DNA of 64,000 nucleotides from Winogradskyella eximia (lineage in GTDB: Bacteria > Bacteroidota > Bacteroidia > Flavobacteriales > Flavobacteriaceae), in contig NZ_QRDV01000002.1 of NCBI RefSeq assembly GCF_003386165.1, forward strand, positions 248,001 through 312,000. The letters are read 5' to 3'. Positions 1 to 8,436 of the stretch are shown one piece after another (positions within the stretch are counted from its first letter, which is position 1; each line of letters starts with the position of its first letter). Both the position numbers and the translations under genes were made by a program. Under the pieces are notes generated by a model. The model was given only the letters and a program-made list of their open reading frames with translations. It made no database searches and was not told the origin of the DNA.

Positions 1-1
1 T

Positions 2-1036
2 CCATCACTTAGTGCAGGTGGTGCAGAAAGGGTGATTTCATTTGTATCTCAAAACATTGATAAAAAGAAGTTTCAACCACAGTTAGTCATTGCTGGTTTT
101 GAAAAAGACTCAGTGTACGACGTTAGCAATGTTGAAGTTATTTACCTAAATAAACCTCGAATTTTAACCGCTTTACCTTCTATTGTTAGTCTTATTAAAA
201 AAAACAAACCAAAAATTGTAGTAAGCTCTATTTCGCATGTTAATACAGCGATGTCAATGCTTTCGCCTTTTTTTAAGAAAACTAAATTTATTGGTAGAGA
301 AGCTACGGTATTAAGTAAACGAAGTAATGAAAAGAAGATAAGACAATGGTCTCCTTTTAGATTGTTACCAAATGGATTTAAAAATTTAGATGCCTTAATT
401 TGCCAGTCACATGATATGGCTGAAGACATGATAACTAACTTCAATATTCCAGAGGATCATATTCATGTCATTAATAATCCAATTTCTAATCTACCAGATG
501 TAAAGCCTTTACAACCTTTTACAGAAGTTAGAAAATTTATTACCGTAGGTAGATTAACTGAAGTTAAAGGACATTTAAGACTTTTAGATATCCTTTCAAA
601 ATTTAACCACCCCTTTAATTATACTATTGTAGGAAGTGGTGGATTAAAAGACGCCATTTTACTAAAGGCAAAAGAGCTAGGTATCTATGACAGTATTGAG
701 CATGTGCCATTTACTAATGAGGTAAATGAGTACATTTCAAAACACGATTTATTTTTACAAGGTTCTTTTGTTGAAGGATTTCCTAATGCTTTATTAGAAA
801 GTTGTGTTGTTGGTACACCAGTAATTGCATTTAATGCACCAGGTGGTACCAAAGAAATAGTAGAAAACAATATCAATGGTTTTTTAGTTGAAAATGAAGA
901 AGAGTTTTTAGAAAAACTAAACAATTTTAAAGAATGGAATCCTGAACATGTAAGAGCTTCCGTCGTTAAAAAATTTAATAAAAACGTTATTCTTAAACAA
1001 TACGAAGACTTGTTTGAAAATATTATACATAACTAA
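2..1036 (+). CDS. GT4 glycosyltransferase, 5' end outside window
   Basis: A retaining GT-B family 4 glycosyltransferase that should add one sugar to a lipid-linked repeat unit at the inner face of the membrane. The reading frame is already open at base 2 and encodes SLSAGGAERV, the glycine-rich acceptor loop that normally lies about 10-15 residues from the start of these proteins, so only a short N-terminal piece is missing. An internal GTG at base 32 is not the true start. The C-terminal nucleotide-sugar site shows the EX7E motif (EGFPNALLE) followed by GTPVIAFNAPGG. The next gene begins 1 bp after its stop, so the two are co-transcribed. Donor and acceptor sugars cannot be assigned. Confidence 0.85.
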   Translation, partial: PSLSAGGAERVISFVSQNIDKKKFQPQLVIAGFEKDSVYDVSNVEVIYLNKPRILTALPSIVSLIKKNKPKIVVSSISHVNTAMSMLSPFFKKTKFIGREATVLSKRSNEKKIRQWSPFRLLPNGFKNLDALICQSHDMAEDMITNFNIPEDHIHVINNPISNLPDVKPLQPFTEVRKFITVGRLTEVKGHLRLLDILSKFNHPFNYTIVGSGGLKDAILLKAKELGIYDSIEHVPFTNEVNEYISKHDLFLQGSFVEGFPNALLESCVVGTPVIAFNAPGGTKEIVENNINGFLVENEEEFLEKLNNFKEWNPEHVRASVVKKFNKNVILKQYEDLFENIIHN

Positions 1037-1037
1037 A

Positions 1038-2192
1038 ATGAGACTTGGTATTTTAATTTATTCATTATCTGGAGGAGGCGCAGAACGTGTGGTTTCATAT
1101 CTTGTATCATATTGTGTAAGCAATAATATTGATGTTCATTTAATTTTAATGAATCCAACAATAAAGTACAATGTGCCAAAAAGCACAAAGATTCATTACA
1201 TAGAAAAATCAGATCCTAGCGAAAGCGGCATTAAGAAAGCATTAAAAATACCTGTTTTAGCTTATAAATATGCCAAACTAGTAAAAGAACTAAAATTAAC
1301 ACATAGCTTAAGCTTTTTAACAAGACCTTCTTTTATTAATGTCATCGCTAGTAAACTAACATCGTATAAGTTTAAGGTGATTACTAACGAGAGGGCCTTC
1401 CCTAGCCTACAATACAGTTATAAAGGCTTTCAGTCAAGTTTTAATAAAACCTTAATTAAATCACTTTATAAAAAGTCTGATTTAGTGATTTCTAATTCTT
1501 ACGGCAATGCTGGTGACTTGGTTGACAATTTTGAAGTACCTTCAGAAAAAATGAAAGTAATTCATAACCCTATTGATTTAGGTAAAATAGAAAATACAGA
1601 GTCAAATTTATCATTTTTTGATTCTGAAAAATACAACATCATAACACTTGGTCGTTTAGATATAGGAAAGAATCATGAAATGCTTATAAGAGCTATTCAT
1701 CAACTACAAAATCCTATATTGCATTTATATATTTTTGGAGTTGGCGATTTACATGAGCATTTAGAAAAACTTATTGAAGAACTAGGATTAAAAGAACAAG
1801 TTTTCTTAATGGGCTTTAGTCCAAACCCTTATCAATATTTAAAATCAGCAGATTTATTTATATTTGGCTCAAATCATGAAGGATTTCCAAACGTATTATT
1901 AGAAGCAATGGCTTGTGATTTACCAATATTAAGTACCAATTGTCAATCTGGACCTAGTGAAATAATGGAATTAAAAACGGTGAAAGAGGACATAATGATT
2001 ACCGATTATGGCATCTTAGTGCCAATTAAAAATACCGACCTAATGGCGAAAGGGATTAGCTATTTTGTAGAAAACAGCAATTACGCCGAAACGTGTAAAA
2101 CAAACAGTAAAAGTCGGATTAAAGACTTCGAAAAAGATACCATTTTAAAAAAATATATAGATCTAATAAATAGCACAACCATAGCTAATTAG
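1038..2192 (+). CDS. GT4 glycosyltransferase
   Basis: A second GT-B family 4 glycosyltransferase of the polysaccharide operon, about 384 residues. I start it at the ATG at 1038 (MRLGILIYSLSGGGAERVV), because this puts the SGGGAERV loop close to the N-terminus as in the family and leaves 1 bp from the previous stop; an upstream in-frame TTG at 1014 would overlap that gene. The donor-binding half has GRLDIGKNHE and the EX7E motif EGFPNVLLE. It is a close relative of the preceding gene, so the pair may be an old tandem duplication adding successive sugars. Specificity is not predictable. Confidence 0.87.
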   Translation: MRLGILIYSLSGGGAERVVSYLVSYCVSNNIDVHLILMNPTIKYNVPKSTKIHYIEKSDPSESGIKKALKIPVLAYKYAKLVKELKLTHSLSFLTRPSFINVIASKLTSYKFKVITNERAFPSLQYSYKGFQSSFNKTLIKSLYKKSDLVISNSYGNAGDLVDNFEVPSEKMKVIHNPIDLGKIENTESNLSFFDSEKYNIITLGRLDIGKNHEMLIRAIHQLQNPILHLYIFGVGDLHEHLEKLIEELGLKEQVFLMGFSPNPYQYLKSADLFIFGSNHEGFPNVLLEAMACDLPILSTNCQSGPSEIMELKTVKEDIMITDYGILVPIKNTDLMAKGISYFVENSNYAETCKTNSKSRIKDFEKDTILKKYIDLINSTTIAN

Positions 2193-2209
2193 ACAAAACG
2201 AATTAAAGT

Positions 2210-4114
2210 ATGTGTGGAATTAACGGCATTATAGCCAAAACCTATAGAAATAAGGAAGATATCTTGACTGTTCTTAATAATATGAATAATTTAATTATTC
2301 ATAGAGGACCAGATCAAGATGGTTTATTTGCAGAAGAAAATGATCAATTTACTGTTGGTATGGGAATGCGAAGATTATCTATTATTGATTTGTCTTCAGG
2401 TAAGCAACCTATATTTTCAGACGATAAACAAATTGTTATCGTTTTTAATGGGGAAATTTATAATTACAAAATATTAAAAGCAAAATTATTAGCTGAAGGT
2501 GTAACTTTTAATACCTCTAGTGATACTGAAGTGATTTTAAAAGCCTACGAAAAATATGGCGTTGAATCTTTTCAGTGGTTAGATGGTATGTATGGTTTTA
2601 GTATTTATGATAAAAACATAAATAAGCTATTTATCGCTCGTGATTTCTTTGGAGAAAAACCATTGTATTACACACATACCGATAAAGAATTTATTTGGGC
2701 TTCAGAATTAAAATCAATTATCAAGACTATTGATTTTACTCCAAATATTTCAAAAAAAGGATTGAATCTTTATTTCAGACTAACTTACATTCCTGCTCCA
2801 CACACCATTTACGATAATATATACAAGTTACAAGCCAATCATTATATAGAATATGATTTAGCAACAAACAATACCACAATTCACAAAATTAATGCAGAGC
2901 CTAAACCAAAAGCTATCAATATTTCTTTTGAAGACGCTAAAGCTAAAACGAAGGATTTAGTCTATAAAAGTGTAGACAGCAGATCTATTGCAGATGTTGG
3001 TTTAGGAACTTTTTTATCTGGAGGTGTTGACTCTTCTATTATTTCACTTTGTTTAGCACAATCTACAGATAAAAAAATAGATACATTTTCTATTGGATTT
3101 AAAAAAGCGTCTTATGATGAGACTGATAAATCTAGAGTGGTTGCAGATATGGTAAATAGTAATCATCATGAATTTATTATTGATGAAGACGATCTTAAAA
3201 ACAACATTCATGAAATTTTAGTCAATTTTGATGAACCCTTTTCAGATACAGCTGCACTTCCAACACATTTGCTTTCAGAAAAAACTAGAGAGCATGTTAC
3301 AGTGGCATTAACTGGTGATGGTGGTGATGAAGTTTTTGGTGGCTACAACAAGTACTACATAGGTAAAATGAACAACAGATATACTGGAGTTGTACCTAAA
3401 GGCATACATAAAACGATTGCTGGTTTAAGTAATAAATACCTGATTAATAAGGACGACACAAGAGGTAAAAAATTTCAGATTAATAAATTATTAAATGCTA
3501 TTGATTACGAAGGTGATTTTTATTGGGATATTATTTCTTTAGCAAACACTAGCTCTCAGCTCGAAGAGATTATGTCTCCTGATTTTTATGATTCTAATAT
3601 TTTTCAAGAATATAAAGATGTTTTGGGCAAACAAAAAATTACATCTTTAACTGATTTTAGATTGGTAGATAAAATATTAAGTCTAGAAGGAGGCATGTTA
3701 GCAAAAGTAGACAGAACAAGTATGATGACGTCTTTAGAGTGTAGAGCTCCTTTTCTAAATAAAGAGCTATGGGAGTTTGCAAACACCTTACCTGAAGATT
3801 ATTTAATGAAAGGGTGGAACAAAAAACACATTCTTAAAGAAGCGTTTAGGGATCAATTTCCAGCAGAGTTCTTAGAAAAAAGTAAAAGTGGATTTGGCTC
3901 ACCAACAGGAGATTGGTTAAGACAAAGCCTTAGAAAAGAAATAGAAAGCTATATAGAGCCTGAATTATTAAAATCTCAAGGCATATTTAATATTGAGGTA
4001 ATTACTAAATTGGTTCAAGATCATTTAGACAGTAAAAAGGATAGTACATTTAGAGTATGGTCTTACTACTGTTTCCAGAAATGGTACAAATTTAATTTCC
4101 TTAAACAAAACTAA
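2210..4114 (+). CDS. asnB: Asparagine synthase (glutamine-hydrolysing), polysaccharide-locus type
   Basis: A class II glutamine amidotransferase fused to an ATP-pyrophosphatase synthetase domain, 634 residues. The N-terminus MCGING exposes the nucleophile Cys2 after Met removal; MRRLSIIDL and FNGEIYN belong to the glutaminase domain. The synthetase domain carries the PP-loop SGGVDS at residues 270-275. The family makes asparagine from aspartate and glutamine, but copies inside surface-polysaccharide loci are often thought to amidate a uronic-acid or aminoacyl group of the glycan; that role here is inference from the neighbours. It lies 17 bp after one glycosyltransferase and 6 bp before the next, clearly inside the operon. 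Confidence 0.9.
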   Translation: MCGINGIIAKTYRNKEDILTVLNNMNNLIIHRGPDQDGLFAEENDQFTVGMGMRRLSIIDLSSGKQPIFSDDKQIVIVFNGEIYNYKILKAKLLAEGVTFNTSSDTEVILKAYEKYGVESFQWLDGMYGFSIYDKNINKLFIARDFFGEKPLYYTHTDKEFIWASELKSIIKTIDFTPNISKKGLNLYFRLTYIPAPHTIYDNIYKLQANHYIEYDLATNNTTIHKINAEPKPKAINISFEDAKAKTKDLVYKSVDSRSIADVGLGTFLSGGVDSSIISLCLAQSTDKKIDTFSIGFKKASYDETDKSRVVADMVNSNHHEFIIDEDDLKNNIHEILVNFDEPFSDTAALPTHLLSEKTREHVTVALTGDGGDEVFGGYNKYYIGKMNNRYTGVVPKGIHKTIAGLSNKYLINKDDTRGKKFQINKLLNAIDYEGDFYWDIISLANTSSQLEEIMSPDFYDSNIFQEYKDVLGKQKITSLTDFRLVDKILSLEGGMLAKVDRTSMMTSLECRAPFLNKELWEFANTLPEDYLMKGWNKKHILKEAFRDQFPAEFLEKSKSGFGSPTGDWLRQSLRKEIESYIEPELLKSQGIFNIEVITKLVQDHLDSKKDSTFRVWSYYCFQKWYKFNFLKQN

Positions 4115-4120
4115 ATCAAA

Positions 4121-5257
4121 ATGGAGAAAAAAAGAATTTTACTTATAGCATCTTATGATGGCTCTCTCATTAGATTTAGAGGTGATTTTATTAAAAGTTT
4201 GGTTGATAATGGTTTTGAGGTATTTACCGCAGCACCAGGCTATACTGAAAACTTCTATGAAGAAATTAAAGCCCTAGGCGCAACACCTTTAGAGTTTAAT
4301 TTACAACGTACAGGACTAAATCCCTTCAAGGATTTTAAATCTATATTAGAGTTAAAATCTTTAATGAAAGACCATAAAATAGATCTTGTTTTTCCATACA
4401 CAGTAAAACCTGTTATCTATGGCTCAATGGCTGCAAATATGTGTAACGTTCCAGTGATTTCGTTAATCACAGGTTTGGGTTATGCATTTACTGGTTTAAC
4501 AGCAAAAGCTAGACTTTTACAGCGCTTTAATGAGAATTTATATAAATTATCAATTCGTAAGAACAAGGTAATTGTTTTTCAAAATAAAGACGATTATCAA
4601 TTATTTTTAGATAGAAAAGTAATATCAAAACAACAAAAAGTTGATTTTGTAAGTGGCTCTGGTGTAAACCTTAAACAGTTTTCATTTAAAGAAAAAGATG
4701 CAACAGACAAAGTCAGTTTTCTTTTGGTTGCAAGGTTAATAAAAGAAAAAGGTATTGCTTTGTATATGGATGCTGCTAGAATTTTAAAAGCTAAATATCC
4801 TAAAACAGAATTTCATTTAATTGGCATACCAGAAACATCACCTTCTGCAATTAGTATTGATGAAATTAATGAGTTACATGAGAAAGGGATAATTGTTTTT
4901 CATGGACCTCAAAATAATATACCAGATCATTTAAAAGAAAGAGACATATTTGTTCTCCCAAGTTATTATAGAGAAGGATTACCAAGAACTACACTTGAAG
5001 CTTGTGCAAGTGGAAACCCTATTATTACAACAGACTCCGTAGGTTGTAGGGAATCTGTAAAAGAAGGAATAAATGGTTTTTTAATAGAACCTCAAAATCT
5101 TGATGCTTTAGTAAAGCCCATGGAATTCTTTATTACTAACCCTGAAAAAATCAAGGAAATGGGAATAAACAGTAGAAAATATGCTGAAGAACGATTTGAT
5201 GTTGATATTATTAACAATGATTTAATCACTTTAATAAAGCGAGAGCTTAAAATGTAA
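4121..5257 (+). CDS. GT4 glycosyltransferase, PglA-like
   Basis: A family 4 glycosyltransferase of 378 residues. The N-terminal half has the pattern of PglA/WbpH-like enzymes (SYDGSLIRFRGDFI, then FPYTVKPVIYGSMAA and SLITGLGYAFTG), and the C-terminal half has REGLPRTTLEAC with the EX7E pair. Such proteins commonly add the second sugar onto an undecaprenyl-diphosphate-linked N-acetylated amino sugar. The PglC-type initiating transferase starts 7 bp downstream, which supports this gene acting directly after it. The exact donor (GalNAc or related) is inference. Confidence 0.85.
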   Translation: MEKKRILLIASYDGSLIRFRGDFIKSLVDNGFEVFTAAPGYTENFYEEIKALGATPLEFNLQRTGLNPFKDFKSILELKSLMKDHKIDLVFPYTVKPVIYGSMAANMCNVPVISLITGLGYAFTGLTAKARLLQRFNENLYKLSIRKNKVIVFQNKDDYQLFLDRKVISKQQKVDFVSGSGVNLKQFSFKEKDATDKVSFLLVARLIKEKGIALYMDAARILKAKYPKTEFHLIGIPETSPSAISIDEINELHEKGIIVFHGPQNNIPDHLKERDIFVLPSYYREGLPRTTLEACASGNPIITTDSVGCRESVKEGINGFLIEPQNLDALVKPMEFFITNPEKIKEMGINSRKYAEERFDVDIINNDLITLIKRELKM

Positions 5258-5264
5258 TTATAAT

Positions 5265-5888
5265 ATGAAGCTATATAGAAATCTCTTAAAACGCTTATTA
5301 GATTTTACGGCCGCATTAATAGGTTTAATTCTAATTTCTCCAATATTTTTGGTACTCATTATTATATTAAGTATATCTAATAATGGTAAACCGTTTTTTT
5401 ATCAACGCAGAACAGGTAAACATGGTAAACTTTTTACAATTATTAAGTTAAAAACCATGACAGATAAAACCGATGCTAATGGTGAATTACTTCCAGCATT
5501 AGAGCGTGTAACAAAAACAGGAGATATTTGTAGAAAATACTCGTTAGATGAAATTCCACAATTACTAAATATTTTAAAAGGAGATATGAGTTTAATTGGT
5601 CCTCGCCCACTACTTCCTGAATACTTAGAGCACTATAATAAAGAACAAAACAGAAGACATGAGGTAATGCCAGGTATTACAGGATGGGCTCAAATTAATG
5701 GCCGCAATACGATTACATGGGAACAGAAATTTGAATACGACGTATATTATGTTGATAATCAGTCATTTTTTTTAGATTTAAAAATACTTTGGCTAACATT
5801 TTATAAAGTCATTAAAAAAAGTGACATTAACAGTTCTGAAACTTTAGATATGCCAATGTTTACAGGAACAAAAACTACTCAAGACTGA
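5265..5888 (+). CDS. PglC-type undecaprenyl-phosphate sugar phosphotransferase
   Basis: The initiating phosphoglycosyl transferase of the repeat unit: it transfers a sugar phosphate from a UDP-sugar to undecaprenyl phosphate. At 207 residues it is the short monotopic form with one N-terminal membrane helix (about residues 13-36), lacking the extra membrane and Rossmann regions of WcaJ/WbaP. Visible motifs are RRTGKHGK, LKTM, the catalytic Asp-Glu in YSLDEIPQ, SLIGPRPLLPEYL, and PGITGWAQINGRN. Together with the downstream aminotransferase and 4,6-dehydratase it suggests that the first sugar is a 4-amino-4,6-dideoxy sugar such as a bacillosamine derivative (inference). Confidence 0.9.
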   Translation: MKLYRNLLKRLLDFTAALIGLILISPIFLVLIIILSISNNGKPFFYQRRTGKHGKLFTIIKLKTMTDKTDANGELLPALERVTKTGDICRKYSLDEIPQLLNILKGDMSLIGPRPLLPEYLEHYNKEQNRRHEVMPGITGWAQINGRNTITWEQKFEYDVYYVDNQSFFLDLKILWLTFYKVIKKSDINSSETLDMPMFTGTKTTQD

Positions 5889-5917
5889 TAACTATATTTT
5901 ATAAAGTTTATTAAAAA

Positions 5918-6916
5918 ATGATAGAAATTAAGGATAAAGCAGAATGGAATTCTATTTTAAAACAAATAGAAGACTACGATTTTTACCACACTTACGATTA
6001 TCATAACATTTCTAAAAATGAAGATGAAACACCTGTATTGTTGACTTATAAGAAAGAAAAAGCAATCATAGTTTTACCTTTATTACTTCGTCAAATACCA
6101 AATACAGAATATTATGATCTTACATCAGTTTACGGATATGCAGGTCCGCTTAGTAATGTAGACACAGAAACATATAATTTTGATGATTTTAAGGCCGCTT
6201 TTAATACTTATTTAGAAGCAAAGAATATTGTGTCTGTATTTAGCCGATTACATCCTTACATCCAACAAGATAAAATATTAGAGAATTTAGGTGATACAGT
6301 TAGTTTAGGTGATGTTGTTAATATTGATGTGTCTTTACCAATTGAGCAATCTCGCATGGCTTATGGAAAATCTAATAAAAACCAAATTAATAAGCTAAGA
6401 AAACAGTGCGAAGTAGTTAAAGCTGAAACCGAAGAAGAAATTCTAGAATTTGTAGATATTTACTATGAAAACATGAAACGTCTTGATGCTAAAGAAAGTT
6501 ATTTCTTCAGTAAAGAGTATTTCCTTAACTTCATGAATATTACTGATTTTGATACAGATATCCTATTAGTTAAACATTTAGAGTCTAACGAATTTGTTGC
6601 GGGTTCTATGTTTGTTAAAACCAAAAACATAGTCCAATATCACTTATCTGGTACACGTACAGAACATTTAAGATTAAAACCTTCAAAACTATTCTTAGAT
6701 GAAATGAGACTACAAGCCACAGAACAAGGTTATAAAGTTTTTAATTTAGGAGGTGGATTAGGAAGCGAGCACGATTCATTATTTGAATTTAAAGCCTCTT
6801 TTTCAAAAGATTTTAGAACTTTTAAAGTTTGGAAATACATTGTTAATCAGATGGTTTACGATCAGTTATCTCAATCTAAAAATGAGACCGACTTCTTCCC
6901 TAAATATCGATCTTAA
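5918..6916 (+). CDS. FemAB/GNAT-fold acyltransferase of polysaccharide locus
   Basis: A 332-residue protein of the FemAB-like superfamily (tandem GNAT folds). FemABX members add amino acids from aminoacyl-tRNA to peptidoglycan precursors, while relatives in exopolysaccharide loci are thought to acylate sugars. The central region (about 140-175) has the lysine-rich pattern YGKSNKNQINKLRKQ, and the C-terminal part has the conserved glycine run FNLGGGLGSEHDSLFEFKA. No signal peptide or membrane segment is visible, so it should be cytoplasmic. It sits 29 bp after the PglC-like gene, where a PglD-type acetyltransferase is found in many related loci; no PglD is present in the window. Confidence 0.72.
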   Translation: MIEIKDKAEWNSILKQIEDYDFYHTYDYHNISKNEDETPVLLTYKKEKAIIVLPLLLRQIPNTEYYDLTSVYGYAGPLSNVDTETYNFDDFKAAFNTYLEAKNIVSVFSRLHPYIQQDKILENLGDTVSLGDVVNIDVSLPIEQSRMAYGKSNKNQINKLRKQCEVVKAETEEEILEFVDIYYENMKRLDAKESYFFSKEYFLNFMNITDFDTDILLVKHLESNEFVAGSMFVKTKNIVQYHLSGTRTEHLRLKPSKLFLDEMRLQATEQGYKVFNLGGGLGSEHDSLFEFKASFSKDFRTFKVWKYIVNQMVYDQLSQSKNETDFFPKYRS

Positions 6917-7308
6917 AAATTTAATTAGAGTACAATTTAACTTCATTTAAAACTCAGAACTTAAATTTCACCTAGGAGTATTTTCATATAATAAGATAAG
7001 TAAAGACAATGTTCTAATTTATAAAAGAAGGACTTAAAATTAGTCATCAACCGCATAATCTAGTTAATTTAAGTGTAATTACTTAAAAACCTTAAGTTAT
7101 ATCGATGCTTTTCATCTGATTTTTATACACTTAAGAATAGTAAAATTCTTATATATCGTGTAATTTTTACAGTTTGTCGTAAATTATTATTTTTGTTTCA
7201 TGGTTTAAATTATTAGGACTTATATTAGCCATCTGTAATGCAATTAATTAACGGGTCCCAAACACCTTTAAATTATAACCTTTAGGTACTAACTTAAAGC
7301 ATTAACCT
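6917..7308. other. 392-bp non-coding interval inside the polysaccharide operon
   Basis: No reading frame of useful length on either strand. It is very AT-rich and contains a candidate Bacteroidota -7 element, TATTTTTG at 7188-7195, about 115 bp before the aminotransferase start, plus a small GGGTCCC palindrome at about 7254-7260. I see no hairpin followed by a T-run that would end transcription from the left. The interval may hold an internal promoter giving the last four genes their own transcript with a long leader. Confidence 0.5.
7188..7195 (+). promoter_or_regulatory. Candidate -7 promoter element TATTTTTG
   Basis: Matches the Bacteroidota -7 consensus TAnnTTTG on the plus strand upstream of the aminotransferase gene. 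No well-spaced -33 TTG is evident, so this is a weak prediction. Confidence 0.35.
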
Positions 7309-8436
7309 ATGAATGAAAAAATATGGCTCTCATCACCACACATGAGTGGTAATGAACAATCTTACGTAAAAGAAGCATTTGATACTAATTGGGTAGCTCC
7401 ACTAGGACCAAACGTTAACAACTTTGAAAACGATTTAAAATCTTATTTAAAAGAAGACTGCCATGTGGCTGCATTAGCTTCTGGTACGTCCGCACTACAT
7501 CTGAGCCTAATATTACTAGGTGTTAGTCATGGTGATGAAGTCATCTGCCAAAGTAAAACGTTTTCTGCATCTGCAAATCCTATAGTATATCAAGGTGCTA
7601 CACCTGTTTTTGTAGATAGTGAAAGAGACACATGGAACATGTGCCCTATTCAATTAGAAATAGCTATTAAAGATAGAATAGAAAAAGGAAATAAACCTAA
7701 AGCGATTATTGCCGTTCATTTATACGGTATGCCTTACAAGGTTACTGAAATTAATGATATTGCTTCAAAATACAACATTCCTGTAGTAGAAGATAGTGCA
7801 GAATCGTTAGGAAGCACATATAAAGGCAAAAACTGCGGCACATTTGGTGAATTTTCAATATTATCATTTAATGGTAATAAGATAATAACCACATCTGGTG
7901 GTGGTGCTTTAGTATCTAAGACTTTAGAAAATAAACAAAAAGCAGTATTTCTAGCTACACAAGCAAGGGATAATGCACCTCACTATTTACACTCTCAAAT
8001 TGGTTATAATTATAGAATGTCTAACATTGTTGCTGGTATAGGTCGTGGACAAATGACCATATTAGATAGCCATGTAGCCAAGCGTCGTTCTAACCATGAA
8101 TTTTATGTAAATAGTTTTAAAGAGAATGATAAAATTACATTTTTAAAAGAGCCAGAAGGTTACTTTTCTAATCGATGGTTAAGTTGTATTCTTTTAGATT
8201 CAGAAAGCACTAGAGAAGGCTTAAGACTGGCTTTAGAAAAAGAGAATATTGAGTCTAGACCATTATGGAAACCAATGCATCAACAACCGGTATTTAAAGA
8301 TTCTCCAAGTTATCTTAATGGAGTTTCAGACGAATTATTTGAAAAAGGTTTATGCTTGCCTAGTGGATCAAATTTAACTGATGCTGAATTAGATAGAGTA
8401 GTTTCTGCAATAAATACGTATTTTGTAACATGTTAA
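7309..8436 (+). CDS. DegT/DnrJ/EryC1/StrS sugar aminotransferase, PglE-like
   Basis: A PLP-dependent aminotransferase of 375 residues that should aminate a UDP-4-keto-6-deoxy sugar. The Schiff-base lysine is Lys191 in SFNGNKIITTSGGG; ALASGTSALHL binds the cofactor phosphate and VVEDSAESLGS carries the Asp that contacts the pyridine nitrogen. The C-terminal RPLWKPMHQQPVF is typical of PglE/DegT enzymes. It overlaps the dehydratase gene by 7 bp, and the pair fits consecutive steps: dehydration at C4/C6, then amination at C4. The product is probably a UDP-amino-dideoxy sugar; the stereochemistry is not predictable. Confidence 0.88.
   Translation: MNEKIWLSSPHMSGNEQSYVKEAFDTNWVAPLGPNVNNFENDLKSYLKEDCHVAALASGTSALHLSLILLGVSHGDEVICQSKTFSASANPIVYQGATPVFVDSERDTWNMCPIQLEIAIKDRIEKGNKPKAIIAVHLYGMPYKVTEINDIASKYNIPVVEDSAESLGSTYKGKNCGTFGEFSILSFNGNKIITTSGGGALVSKTLENKQKAVFLATQARDNAPHYLHSQIGYNYRMSNIVAGIGRGQMTILDSHVAKRRSNHEFYVNSFKENDKITFLKEPEGYFSNRWLSCILLDSESTREGLRLALEKENIESRPLWKPMHQQPVFKDSPSYLNGVSDELFEKGLCLPSGSNLTDAELDRVVSAINTYFVTC

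Noticed and set aside
1014..1037. TTG start that would extend the second glycosyltransferase by eight residues
   Set aside because: It overlaps the first gene; the ATG at 1038 places the conserved GGGAERV loop at the expected distance from the N-terminus.
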